Below the pieces are notes generated by a model. The model worked only from the letters and a program-made list of their open reading frames with translations, was not told the origin of the DNA and made no database searches. Source: Xylophilus sp. ASV27 (GTDB taxonomy: Bacteria > Pseudomonadota > Gammaproteobacteria > Burkholderiales > Burkholderiaceae_C). From it: a stretch of DNA of 64,000 nucleotides. Where the stretch lies: the NCBI RefSeq assembly GCF_016428875.1, contig NZ_JAELTO010000005.1:1-64000 (forward strand), read 5' to 3'. The position numbers were made by a program, and so were the translations under genes. Positions within the stretch are counted from its first letter, which is position 1. Each line of letters opens with the position of its first letter. Shown here one piece after another: positions 14,688 through 23,427 of this stretch.

Positions 14688-16193
14688 ATTCCGAGGGGCC
14701 GGCGGCGCGTGCCAGGCCCGCAGCACCGCATAGCTGCGCCAGGGCCGCCAGGCCTGGGAGGCGGCCTGCGCGGCGCGCGCCGGGTGCGGCAGGCCGCGCA
14801 CGCCCAGGGCCTGCTGCAGCGCCACGTCGCCGGCCGGGAAGGCGTCGGGCCAGCGCAGCGCGCGCATGGCGATGTACTGCGCGGTCCAGTCGCCGATGCC
14901 GGGCAGAGTGAGTAGCCGCGCGACGGCCGGCGCGGGCGGGCTGCCGGGCTCCAGCGCCAGATGGCCTTCGGCCACGGCGCGCGCCAGCGCCACGATCGCC
15001 ACCTGGCGCTGGCGCACGATGCCGAGCGCGCCCAGCGCGTCGCCCTCGGCCGTGGCCAGCACCTCGGGCGTGGGAAACAGACGGTCGATGCCCTCGAAGG
15101 GCGTCGCCACGGGCGTGCCGAAACGCCGCACCAGCCGCGAGCCCAGCGTGCGCGCCGCGGCCACCGTGATCTGCTGGCCCAGCACGGCGCGCACCGCCAG
15201 TTCGAAGCCGCTGGCGCCGCCCGGCACGCGCCAGCCCTCCATGCCCGGGAAGTGCGGCTGCAGCACGGCATCGATGGCGGCCGGGTCGGCGTCCAGGTCG
15301 AACCAGGCGCGCACCTGGCGGATCAGCGCCGGCAGGGCAGGGCAGAGGGTGTCGGACACGCGCAGCACCGCATGGCAGCGCTCGGGGTCGAAGTGCAGTT
15401 GCAGCCAGCCGGCGCTGCCGCCCACGGCCAGCGCGCGCACGAAGCGCGGGCCCGCGCCGTCCGCCGCACCCTGCACCGCCTCGACGCCGGCCAGCGCGCG
15501 GCGGCGCAGGAATTCCAGCGTGCCCTCGACCGCGTAGGGCGGCCGGTAGGCCAGCCGCACCACGGCCCCGCCCGTCCCGCCGCCCGTGGCGCCGGCGCGC
15601 CGCAGCGCCGCCGGGCTCAGGCCGTAGCGCGAGCCGAAGGCGGCCTGCAGCCGGCGCAGGCTGCCGAAGCCGCTGGCCTCGGCCACGCCGGCCACCGGCA
15701 GCGCGGTGTCGGTCAGCAGTTGCTTGGCGGCGAGCAGCCGGCGCGTCTGCAGGTACTGCAGCGGCGACACGCCGAACTGAGCCTCGAACACCCGGCGCAG
15801 GTGCCGGTCGCTGATGCCCAGGCGCGCCGCCAGCCGGGCCACCGGCGTGCCTTGCGCCGCGCCGTCGGCGCGCCAGCAGGCCGGGTCGTCGAGCCGGCGC
15901 GCGGCCTCCTGCGCCAGGATGGCGGCCGCGTCCTGGGTCGACCAGGCGACGTCGGCCGGGGCCAGCTCCGGGCGGCAGCGCAGGCAGGGGCGAAAGCCCG
16001 CCTGCTCGGCCTGCGCCGCATGCAGGAAGAAGCGGCAGTTGGCGCGCAGCGGCGTGCGCACCCGGCACACCGGCCGGCAGTAGATGCCGGTGGAGGTCAC
16101 GGCGGTGAAGAAGCGGCCGTCGAAGCGCGCGTCCCGCGCCAGCAGCGCGCGGTAGCAGGCGTCGGCATCGGGCGGTGGGGCAGCGGGGCGCAT
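14679..16193 (-). CDS. Ada-type regulator fused to 3-methyladenine DNA glycosylase (AlkA)
   Basis: The 504-residue protein joins three modules. First is an Ada metal-binding domain with four Cys in the pattern YCRPVC...FRPCLRC, where one Cys accepts methyl groups from phosphotriesters. Second is an AraC-type helix-turn-helix (HLRRVFEAQFGVSPLQYLQTRR, about residues 135-205). Third is a C-terminal AlkA HhH-GPD glycosylase (AVRAVLGQQITVAAARTLG, LPGIGDWTAQYIAMRA, with a catalytic Asp in AGDVALQQ). It senses alkylation and removes alkylated bases. Its stop codon lies within palindromic copy B, so the C-terminal residues may be altered relative to relatives. Confidence 0.9.
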   Translation of the reverse strand: MRPAAPPPDADACYRALLARDARFDGRFFTAVTSTGIYCRPVCRVRTPLRANCRFFLHAAQAEQAGFRPCLRCRPELAPADVAWSTQDAAAILAQEAARRLDDPACWRADGAAQGTPVARLAARLGISDRHLRRVFEAQFGVSPLQYLQTRRLLAAKQLLTDTALPVAGVAEASGFGSLRRLQAAFGSRYGLSPAALRRAGATGGGTGGAVVRLAYRPPYAVEGTLEFLRRRALAGVEAVQGAADGAGPRFVRALAVGGSAGWLQLHFDPERCHAVLRVSDTLCPALPALIRQVRAWFDLDADPAAIDAVLQPHFPGMEGWRVPGGASGFELAVRAVLGQQITVAAARTLGSRLVRRFGTPVATPFEGIDRLFPTPEVLATAEGDALGALGIVRQRQVAIVALARAVAEGHLALEPGSPPAPAVARLLTLPGIGDWTAQYIAMRALRWPDAFPAGDVALQQALGVRGLPHPARAAQAASQAWRPWRSYAVLRAWHAPPAPRNAT

Positions 16194-16349
16194 GGACGCA
16201 TGATAGGCACGGCCGGGGTCCGGCAGGCGACGTTTCCGGACCCATGCCCGGCGCGCCCTGCGTCGCCCACGGCACGGCCGCCGAAACTGCGCTGCCTACA
16301 ATGCCCGCAGTTCCGCCCCATTCACGCCCTTGCCTCACGGAAACGCTCC

Positions 16350-17732
16350 ATGCCCTTCGCCCCGTCCATCTTCAAGGCCTATGACATCCGCGGCATCGTG
16401 CCGGCCACCCTCGACCAAGCCGTGGCCCGCGCCCTGGGCCGGGCCTTCGGCGCGGCCGCGCTGGCGCTGGGCGAGCGCGCCGTCGCCGTGGGCCGGGACG
16501 GCCGGCTGAGCGGCCCGGCGCTGAGCCAGGCGCTGATCGAAGGCCTGGTGGCCGCGGGCGTCGAGGTGATCGACGTCGGCGCGGTCACCACGCCCATGCT
16601 GTACTTCGCGGCCAGCACGCTGTGCCACAGCGGCATCCAGGTCACCGGCAGCCACAACCCGAAGGACTACAACGGCTTCAAGATGGTGCTGGCCGGCAAG
16701 GCCATCTACGGCGAAGAAATCCAGGGCCTGCGCCGCACCATGGACGCCGGCAGCGCGCCCGCGCGGCCCGGCGGCAGCGTGCGCCAGGTGGACGTGTTCG
16801 ACGCCTACCTCCGGCGCATCGCCGGCGACATCCAGCTGGGCCGCCCGGTCAAGGTGGTGGTGGATTCGGGCAACGGCATTGCCGGCGCCTCCGCACCTGC
16901 GGTGTTCCGCGCCATCGGCTGCGAGGTGATCGAGCTGCACAGCGAGGTCGACGGCCACTTCCCCAACCACCACCCCGACCCGAGCAAGCCCGAGAACCTG
17001 AAGGACGTGATCGCCGCGCTGCAGTCCACCGACGCCGAGCTGGGCCTGGCCTTCGACGGCGACGGCGACCGGCTGGGCATCGTCACCAAGGACGGGCAGA
17101 ACATCTTCCCCGACCGCCAGATGATGCTGTTCGCGCAGGACGTGCTCGGCCGCGTGCCGGGCGGCGAGATCATCTTCGACGTCAAGTGCACCCAGCGCCT
17201 GGCGCCCGCCATCGAGGCGGCCGGCGGCAAGGCCACCATGTTCAAGACCGGCCATTCGCTGATCAAGGCCAAGATGCGCGAGACCGGCTCGCCGCTGGGC
17301 GGCGAGATGAGCGGCCACATCTTCTTCAAGGAGCGCTGGTACGGCTTCGACGACGGCACCTACGCCGGCTGCCGCCTGCTGGAAATCCTGAGCCAGCATC
17401 CCAACGCCAGCGCCGTGCTCAACGCGCTGCCCACCAGCTTCTCCACGCCCGAACTCAACGTGAGCTGCGCCGAGGGCGAGCCGCACCTGCTGGTGCAGAA
17501 GCTGATCGAGACGGCCAAATTCGACGCGCCGGCCAAGGTATCGACCATCGACGGCGTGCGCGTGGACTGGCCGGACGGCTTCGGCCTGATCCGCGCCTCC
17601 AACACCACGCCGGTGCTGGTGCTGCGCTTCGAGGGCCACACGCAGGAGTCCCTGCACCGCATCGAAGCCGCCATGCTGGCCCTGCTCAAGAGCGTGAAGC
17701 CCGACGCGCAGGTGGGTGCCGCGGCGCACTGA
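16350..17732 (+). CDS. Phosphomannomutase/phosphoglucomutase
   Basis: The 460-residue alpha-D-phosphohexomutase interconverts hexose 6- and 1-phosphates for GDP-mannose, UDP-glucose or LPS core sugars. Key sites are the active-site phosphoserine in VTGSHNPKDYNG (about residue 100), the magnesium loop FDGDGDRLGI (about 235), the sugar-specificity GGEMSGHIFF and the C-terminal phosphate-binding RASNTTPVLVLRFEG. Relatives are AlgC and ManB; which sugar dominates is not clear. It is 20 bases upstream of waaA, so envelope polysaccharide supply is a likely role. The start ATG 16350 directly precedes the conserved FKAYDIRG. Confidence 0.92.
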   Translation: MPFAPSIFKAYDIRGIVPATLDQAVARALGRAFGAAALALGERAVAVGRDGRLSGPALSQALIEGLVAAGVEVIDVGAVTTPMLYFAASTLCHSGIQVTGSHNPKDYNGFKMVLAGKAIYGEEIQGLRRTMDAGSAPARPGGSVRQVDVFDAYLRRIAGDIQLGRPVKVVVDSGNGIAGASAPAVFRAIGCEVIELHSEVDGHFPNHHPDPSKPENLKDVIAALQSTDAELGLAFDGDGDRLGIVTKDGQNIFPDRQMMLFAQDVLGRVPGGEIIFDVKCTQRLAPAIEAAGGKATMFKTGHSLIKAKMRETGSPLGGEMSGHIFFKERWYGFDDGTYAGCRLLEILSQHPNASAVLNALPTSFSTPELNVSCAEGEPHLLVQKLIETAKFDAPAKVSTIDGVRVDWPDGFGLIRASNTTPVLVLRFEGHTQESLHRIEAAMLALLKSVKPDAQVGAAAH

Positions 17733-17752
17733 ACGCGCCGCCCGCTGCCGCG

Positions 17753-19108
17753 ATGCGCCTGACCGGCCCGCTGGCCCGCGCCGCCTATTCGGCCGGGATG
17801 TGGCTCGCCCAGCCGCTGCTGCGCCGCAAGCTGCGCCGGCGCGCCGCCGCCGAACCCGGCTACGGCGAGGCGGTAGAAGAGCGCTTCGGGCACTACGACG
17901 CCGCCTTGCGCGGCTGGGCGGCGGCCGGGCCGGGCCCCATCATCTGGGTGCATGCCGTCTCGCTCGGCGAGACGCGCGCGGCGGCGGTGCTCGTCGCCGC
18001 ACTGCGCGAGCGCCTGCCCGGCCTGCGCCTGCTGCTGACCCACGGCACCGCCACCGGTCGCGCCGAGGGCCTGCGCCTGCTGCAGCCGGGCGACCGGCAG
18101 GTCTGGCAGCCCTGGGACACGCCGGCCGCGGTGCGGCGCTTTCTGCGCACCTTCCGGCCCGCGCTGGGCCTGCTGATGGAAACCGAGGTCTGGCCCAACC
18201 TGGTGGCCGGCTGCCGTGCCCAGGGCGTGCCGCTGGCGCTGGCCAATGCCCGCCTCAATGCGCGCTCGCTGCGCCGGGCCGAGCGGCTGGCCGTGCTGTC
18301 CCGCGCGGCCTATGGCGGGCTGGCCGCCGTCTGGGCGCAGCATGCCGACGACGCCGAACGCCTGCGCGCGCTCGGCGCGCCGGTGCAGGGCGTGTTCGGC
18401 AACCTCAAGTTCGACGCCCGGCCCGACGCCGCCCAATGGGCGCGCGGCCGGCAACTGCGCGCGCAGGACGGCCGGCCGGTGCTGCTGCTGGCCAGCGCCC
18501 GCGAGGGCGAAGAGGCGCTGTGGCTGGAAGCGGTGCGGGTTTTTGAAGAAAAAGTGGCTGCAGCCCAGGTAGTACCTGGGCTATCAGCTATCAATAACAT
18601 AGCGCAGTGGCTGCTGGTGCCGCGCCACCCGCAGCGCTTCGACGCGGTCGAGCGCCTGCTGCGGGAGCACGGCATCGCCGTCTCGCGCCGCAGCGCTTGG
18701 CAGGACGGCGTGCCGCCGCCGTCCGGCGCCGTCTGGCTGGGCGACTCGCTGGGCGAGATGGCCGCCTACTACGGCATGGCCGACGTGGCGCTGCTCGGCG
18801 GCAGCTTCGCGCCGCTGGGCGGCCAGAACCTGATCGAGGCGGCGGCCTGCGGCTGCCCGGTGGTGATGGGGCCGTCCACCTTCAACTTCGCGGACGCCGC
18901 CACCCAGGCCGAAGCCGCGGGCGCGGCCGTGCGGGTGGCGGACATGGCAGAGGCGGTGCTGCAGGCCACGCGACTGGCGCAGGACCCCGCACGCCGCCAG
19001 GCCGCCGCAGAAGCCGCCACCGCCTTCGCCGCCGCTCACCGCGGCGCAGCGGCGCGCACGGCGGAAGCGGCGCTGGCGCTGCTGGGCGGCCCGCAGCGCG
19101 TCGAATGA
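17753..19108 (+). CDS. waaA: 3-deoxy-D-manno-octulosonic acid (Kdo) transferase carrying an element-encoded peptide
   Basis: The 451-residue GT30 enzyme adds Kdo to lipid IVA at the inner membrane. It has a hydrophobic anchor at the N-terminus, WVHAVSLGETRAA, the catalytic-site LLMETEVWPNL, VPRHPQRF, and the nucleotide-sugar motif GQNLIEAAACGCPVVMGPSTFNF. Compared with E. coli WaaA, the segment between REGE and VPRHPQRF is about 13 residues longer. The extra residues coincide with palindromic copy C (18540-18603), which adds KVAAAQVVPGLSAINNIA in frame at about residues 267-284. Codons there are AT-rich (GAA, AAA, ATC, AAT), unlike the rest of the gene. The enzyme is essential in most Gram-negatives, so the insert is presumably tolerated in a surface loop. 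Confidence 0.92.
   Translation: MRLTGPLARAAYSAGMWLAQPLLRRKLRRRAAAEPGYGEAVEERFGHYDAALRGWAAAGPGPIIWVHAVSLGETRAAAVLVAALRERLPGLRLLLTHGTATGRAEGLRLLQPGDRQVWQPWDTPAAVRRFLRTFRPALGLLMETEVWPNLVAGCRAQGVPLALANARLNARSLRRAERLAVLSRAAYGGLAAVWAQHADDAERLRALGAPVQGVFGNLKFDARPDAAQWARGRQLRAQDGRPVLLLASAREGEEALWLEAVRVFEEKVAAAQVVPGLSAINNIAQWLLVPRHPQRFDAVERLLREHGIAVSRRSAWQDGVPPPSGAVWLGDSLGEMAAYYGMADVALLGGSFAPLGGQNLIEAAACGCPVVMGPSTFNFADAATQAEAAGAAVRVADMAEAVLQATRLAQDPARRQAAAEAATAFAAAHRGAAARTAEAALALLGGPQRVE
18540..18603 (+). repeat. AT-rich palindromic element, copy C, inside waaA in frame
   Basis: TTTTTGAAGAAAAAGTGG, then GCAGCCCAGGTA-G-TACCTGGGCT, then ATCAGCTATCAATAACATAGC: the best-preserved copy in the window, with a near-perfect core palindrome. 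It lies wholly in the waaA reading frame and contains no stop in that frame. Confidence 0.85.
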
Positions 19109-19124
19109 AAGTTGGCAAGTCTTA

Positions 19125-19286
19125 GGGCGACGCTGAACAAGTCCCCGCGCTGGCGCGCGCCCTGGTGTGGGATGGGATGCAAGGCGCAAACCGCAGCCAT
19201 GGCCGCCGCCATGGCGAGGATTTGCAACGCCGCAGACCGCCCACGGCAGGGATGCGCGACACGCGAGGGGCTTGTTCAGCGTTGCC
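19125..19286 (+). mobile_element. 162-bp MITE, IS5-like ends, copy 2
   Basis: The element starts GGCGACGCTGAACAAGTC and ends GGCTTGTTCAGCGTTGCC, with the 4-bp target duplication TTAG at 19121-19124 and 19287-19290. The internal hairpin is GCCATGGC-cgcc-GCCATGGC (19196-19215). It lies between convergent waaA and an aminotransferase gene; the right TTAG contains the aminotransferase TAA stop. No coding capacity of its own. Confidence 0.87.
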
Positions 19287-20471
19287 TTAGAGCCGCGCCA
19301 GCCGCTCCAGCGCGGCGTGCAGCGTCTCGTCCTTCTTGGCGAAGCAGAAACGCACCACGCGCTGGTCGGTGCCGTCGCCGTAGAAGGCCGACAGCGGGAT
19401 CGCGGCCACGCCGTGGGTGCGCGTGAGCCATTGGCAGAAGTCGGCTTCTGAAAGATCGCTCACGGCGGTGATGTCCACGCACTGGAAGTAGCTGCCCTCG
19501 CTGGGCAGCAGCCGCAGGCGCGTGGCGGCCAGGCCCGCGCGGAACAGGTCGCGCTTGGCGCGGTAGAAGGCCGGCAGTTCCCGGTAGGGCGACGGGTCTT
19601 GCAGGTACTCGGCCAGGCCCACCTGCATCGGCGTGTTGACGGTGAACACGTTGAACTGGTGGACCTTGCGGAACTCCTCCATCAGGCGCGCCGGCGCCGC
19701 CACGGTGCCGACCTTCCAGCCCGTGACGTGGAAGGTCTTGCCAAAGCTCGACACCACGAAGGCCCGCGCCGCCAGGCCGGGGAAGCGCGCGGCGCTGTGG
19801 TGCTCGCCCTCGAACACCATGTGCTCGTAGACCTCGTCGCTGATCAGCAGCACGTCGGTCGGGGCCAGCAGCGCCTGCAGTTGCAGCATTTCGTCCCGCG
19901 TCCAGACGGTGGCGCTGGGGTTGTGCGGGGTGTTGGCGATCAGGGCGCGCGTGCGCGGCGTGGTGGCCGCGGCGATCCGGGCGAAGTCCGGGCGGAAGCT
20001 GCCGGGCGTGAGCGGCACGCGCACCACGGTGCCGCCGGCCAGCTCGACGTTGGGCACGTAGCTGTCGTAGCAGGGTTCGAGCACGATCACCTCGTCGCCC
20101 GGCCGCACCACCGCCAGGATGGCGGTGAGGATGGCCTGGGTGGCGCCGGCGGTGACGGTGATTTCGGTGGCCGCGCTGTAGCGGTGGCCGTGCAGCGCCT
20201 CGATCTTGGCCGACACCGCCTCGCGCAGCGCCGGCACCCCGGCCATCGGCGGGTACTGGTTGGCGCCGGCGCGCATGGCGTCCGCCACCGCCTGCACCAG
20301 GCGCGGGTCGCAGTCGAAGTCGGGGAAGCCCTGGCCCAGGTTGACCGCGCCGGTCTCGGCCGCCAGGGCCGACATCACGGAGAAGATGGTCGTGCCCACG
20401 CCGGGCAGCTTGGTGGCGAGGTGCGGGGTCGCGGCCGCATTGGAGGCCGGAGCGGAGGGCAGGGCGGACAT
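19287..20471 (-). CDS. PLP-dependent class I aminotransferase (methionine aminotransferase YbdL-like)
   Basis: The 394-residue fold-type I enzyme begins near KLPGVGTTIFSVMSALA, a stretch typical of the YbdL group of methionine/aromatic aminotransferases, and has GFPDFDC, NTPHNPSATVW, ISDEVYEHMVF and the PLP-lysine motif SSFGKTFHVTGWKVG (Lys about 243). It should transaminate methionine or its keto-acid in the cytoplasm. It lies 11 bases after cysB on the same strand, which fits a sulfur-metabolism context. Other subgroup members act as kynurenine aminotransferases, so specificity is provisional. Confidence 0.85.
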   Translation of the reverse strand: MSALPSAPASNAAATPHLATKLPGVGTTIFSVMSALAAETGAVNLGQGFPDFDCDPRLVQAVADAMRAGANQYPPMAGVPALREAVSAKIEALHGHRYSAATEITVTAGATQAILTAILAVVRPGDEVIVLEPCYDSYVPNVELAGGTVVRVPLTPGSFRPDFARIAAATTPRTRALIANTPHNPSATVWTRDEMLQLQALLAPTDVLLISDEVYEHMVFEGEHHSAARFPGLAARAFVVSSFGKTFHVTGWKVGTVAAPARLMEEFRKVHQFNVFTVNTPMQVGLAEYLQDPSPYRELPAFYRAKRDLFRAGLAATRLRLLPSEGSYFQCVDITAVSDLSEADFCQWLTRTHGVAAIPLSAFYGDGTDQRVVRFCFAKKDETLHAALERLARL

Positions 20472-20482
20472 CGTGTCGGGCG

Positions 20483-21424
20483 TCAGAGGTCGTAGTCGTC
20501 GAAGCGGCCGGCCAGGGCCTTGAGGATCAGCTCCCGGCTCAGGCGGTCGCTCAGCAGCGTGGCGAAGTCGTAGACGAAGTTGCGCAGGTAGGCGCTGCGC
20601 TTGAAGGCCACGCGCGCCACGTTCTGGCCGAACAGGTGGCCCAGCGGGCGCACCGCCAGGTCGGCGTTGGAGTCGTCGCGCACCGCCATTTCGGCCACGA
20701 TGCCCACGCCCAGACCCAGGCGGACGTAGGTCTTGATGACGTCCGAGTCGATCGCCTCCAGCGCGATGCGCGGCGAGAGCTTGCGCGCGGCAAAGGCCTG
20801 GTCGATGCGGGTGCGCCCGGTGAAGGACGGGTGGTAGGTGATGATCGGCTCGCGCGCGAGGTCTTCCAGGCTCAGGCGCTCGACCTGGGCCAGCGGGTGA
20901 TCGGCGGGCAGCACCAGCACATGCTGCCATTCGTAGCAGGGCAGGGTGACCAGGTCGGCGTAGTCGGCCAGCGATTCGGTGGCGATGCCGATCTCGGCCA
21001 CCTCGTCCAGCACCATGCGCGCCACCTGGTCGGGCGCACCCTGGTGCAGGCTGACGTTGACCTTGGGATAGGCCTCGCGCAGCTTGGCCACCGGCACCGG
21101 CAGCACGTAACGCGCCTGGGTGTGGGTGGTGGCGATGGACAGCGTGCCGCTGTCCTGCGCGCTGAACTGCTCGCCGATGCGGCGCAGGTTGTTGACCTCG
21201 CGCATGATCAGCTCGATGCTCTTGAGCACGTGCTGGCCGGGCTCGGTGATGCGTTTCAGGCGCTTGCCGTGGCGCGCGAAGATCTCCACGCCCAACTCTT
21301 CCTCCAGCTCGATGATGGCCTTGGAGACGCCGGGCTGCGAGGTGTGGAGTGCCTTGGCCGCCTCGGTGAGGTTCAGGTTGCGGCGCGCCGCCTCCTGGAC
21401 GAAGCGGAACTGGTGCAGGTTCAT
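20483..21424 (-). CDS. cysB: LysR-type regulator CysB
   Basis: The 313-residue protein opens MNLHQFRFVQEAARRNLNLT with a winged HTH (AAKALHTSQPGVSKAIIELE), and its ligand domain has TTHTQARYVLPVPVAKLREAYP and GLGVGIVAEMA, all hallmarks of CysB/Cbl. CysB activates sulfate uptake and cysteine synthesis genes in response to acetylserine and sulfur limitation. It sits between msbA and the aminotransferase gene on the same strand; the 79-base gap to msbA may hold its own promoter. Confidence 0.92.
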   Translation of the reverse strand: MNLHQFRFVQEAARRNLNLTEAAKALHTSQPGVSKAIIELEEELGVEIFARHGKRLKRITEPGQHVLKSIELIMREVNNLRRIGEQFSAQDSGTLSIATTHTQARYVLPVPVAKLREAYPKVNVSLHQGAPDQVARMVLDEVAEIGIATESLADYADLVTLPCYEWQHVLVLPADHPLAQVERLSLEDLAREPIITYHPSFTGRTRIDQAFAARKLSPRIALEAIDSDVIKTYVRLGLGVGIVAEMAVRDDSNADLAVRPLGHLFGQNVARVAFKRSAYLRNFVYDFATLLSDRLSRELILKALAGRFDDYDL

Positions 21425-21503
21425 GCTGGATGGCGGCTGAAGATTCGCGTCATTATGCTGTCCGCAATCCGATGCGACGCGATGGGTGGGCCGGAGGTCG
21501 AGG

Positions 21504-23294
21504 TCAAAGCTCGGCCGAACCGGGGAATGCCGGTGCATGCAGGCGCGCGTACAGCCCGTTCTGCTGCAGCAGCGCGTGGTGAGTTCCCTGCTCGACGATG
21601 CGCCCATGCTGCATGACGACCACGCGGTCCGCATGCTCGATGGTCGACAGGCGGTGGGCGATGATCAGCGTGGTGCGGCCCTGCATGAGGCGCTTGAGCG
21701 CATCCTGCACCAGCCGCTCCGATTCGGTGTCGAGTGCGGAGGTGGCCTCGTCCAGGATCAGGAGCGGCGCATCCTTGTACAGGGCGCGAGCGATCGCCAG
21801 GCGCTGCCTCTGCCCGCCCGAGAGCTGCGCCGCGTTGTGGCCGACCGGGGTGTCCATGCCCTGCGGCATGGCCGCCACGTGCTCGGCGAGATTGGCGGCT
21901 TCCAGGCAATGCTGGAGGCGCGTCCGGTCGATGGCCTGTCCCATGGCGACGTTGGCGGCCACCGTGTCGTTGAACATGACCACATCCTGGCTCACCATCG
22001 CGAACTGCGAGCGCAGGCAGGGCAGGTCCCAGGCCGCGACATCCCGGCCCTCCAGCAGCACCTGGCCCGACGTGGGCAGCACGAAGCGCGGCAGCAGGTT
22101 GGCCAGCGTGGTCTTGCCCGACCCGGACGGGCCGACGAAGGCCACGACCTCGCCGGGAGCGATGCGCAGGCTCAGCCTGTCCAGGGCAGGGGCGCCGTCG
22201 TCCCGGTAGCGCACGGTCACGTCGTTGAACTCGATGGCGCCGCGGGCGGACGCGGGCGGACGCCACTGGCCGCCGGTCTCGGTCCGCACCTGCTCGATCA
22301 GCATGAGGCCGCGCTCCAGCGCGGCCACGCCGCGCGTGATCGGCGCGGCCACATCCGCCAGGCGCCGTATCGGGGCGATCAGCATCAGCATGGCGGTGAT
22401 GAAGGCCACGAAGTCGCCGACGCTCACGCCCTGGGCCGCCGTGCCGGAGCGGCCCTGCCAGAGCGCGGTGACGATGACGGCCGACAGCGCCGCAGCCGCC
22501 AGCAACTGCGTCAGCGGCGTCATGGCCGCCGATGCGATGGTCGACTTGATCGCCAGCCCCCGCAGCCGCCCGCTGAGCTTGGCGAACCGCGCGGCCTGGG
22601 CAGCCTGCGCGCCGTGCAGCCGCACCATGCGGTGCGCCAGTACGTTCTCTTCGACCACATAGGCCAGATCATCCGTCGCCTCCTGGCTGCTCTTGGTGAC
22701 GCGGTAGAGGCGGCGCGACAGGGTCTTCATGATCCAGGCCACGCCCGGGATCAGCACGCCCACGATCAGCGTCAACTGCCAGTTGAGGTAGAGCAGGTAC
22801 AGCAGCAGCGCGATCAGCGTGAAGCCGTCGCGCGACAGGCCCAGCAGGGCCTGCACCAGCAGGGTGGCGCCGGTCTGCACTTCATAGACGACGGTGTTGG
22901 ACAGGGTGCTCGCGGACTGGCGGCTGAACAAGCCCATCTCCGCGGAAAGCAGGTGCCTGAACATGGCCTGGCGCATGCTCAGCATGCCTTCGTTGGCGAT
23001 GCGCGCCAGCGCATACTGGGACACGAACTGGGCCACGCCCCGGATCGCGAAGAGGCCGACGATGCCGGCAGGCACCATCCACAACTGCAGGCTGCCGGCG
23101 ACGAAACCGCGGTCGAGCAGCGGCTTCATGAACGCCGGGATGAGCGGCTCGGTCACCGCCGCCACGATGGTGGCCAGCACCGCCAGGGTCCACGCAGCGC
23201 GCTGGCCTCCGAAGTAGACGGACAGCCGGCGCAGGCGCTGGGCCAGGGAGTGGGGCACGGCGGCCGTGTCGGCGCGGGCATCGGGGGATTGCAT
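21504..23294 (-). CDS. msbA: Lipid A export ATP-binding/permease protein
   Basis: The 596-residue ABC half-transporter flips lipid A-core across the inner membrane as a homodimer. Six hydrophobic helices fill residues 30-330. The nucleotide-binding domain has Walker A GPSGSGKTT (about 386), signature LSGGQRQRLAIARAL, Walker B LLILDEATSALD (about 500-510) and the switch His in IIAHRLSTIEHAD. AEMGLFSRQSASTLSNTVVYE is typical of MsbA. Its presence near waaA fits an LPS role, though the two genes are not in one operon. It is divergent from tolB. Confidence 0.9.
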   Translation of the reverse strand: MQSPDARADTAAVPHSLAQRLRRLSVYFGGQRAAWTLAVLATIVAAVTEPLIPAFMKPLLDRGFVAGSLQLWMVPAGIVGLFAIRGVAQFVSQYALARIANEGMLSMRQAMFRHLLSAEMGLFSRQSASTLSNTVVYEVQTGATLLVQALLGLSRDGFTLIALLLYLLYLNWQLTLIVGVLIPGVAWIMKTLSRRLYRVTKSSQEATDDLAYVVEENVLAHRMVRLHGAQAAQAARFAKLSGRLRGLAIKSTIASAAMTPLTQLLAAAALSAVIVTALWQGRSGTAAQGVSVGDFVAFITAMLMLIAPIRRLADVAAPITRGVAALERGLMLIEQVRTETGGQWRPPASARGAIEFNDVTVRYRDDGAPALDRLSLRIAPGEVVAFVGPSGSGKTTLANLLPRFVLPTSGQVLLEGRDVAAWDLPCLRSQFAMVSQDVVMFNDTVAANVAMGQAIDRTRLQHCLEAANLAEHVAAMPQGMDTPVGHNAAQLSGGQRQRLAIARALYKDAPLLILDEATSALDTESERLVQDALKRLMQGRTTLIIAHRLSTIEHADRVVVMQHGRIVEQGTHHALLQQNGLYARLHAPAFPGSAEL

Positions 23295-23334
23295 GAGTCG
23301 CGGATTCTACGTTTGCAAAAGTGCTACACCTTTT

Positions 23335-23363
23335 GTGACAGTCCCCCCTTGCCAGTGTGTAAC
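23335..23363 (+). promoter_or_regulatory. Candidate tolB promoter with adjacent inverted repeat
   Basis: GTGACA (23335-23340) and TGTAAC (23358-23363) are spaced 17 bases and match the sigma-70 -35 and -10 boxes at 5/6 and 4/6 positions. A perfect CAAAAG/CTTTTG inverted repeat (23316-23335) overlaps the left edge. The predicted start lies about 58 bases before the tolB ATG. Confidence 0.35.
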
Positions 23364-23427
23364 ATCAGAACTTCAGAAGTGTGGGATGCTCCAATCGGGC
23401 CCATCATCTGACACGTCTCTGCTGCCA

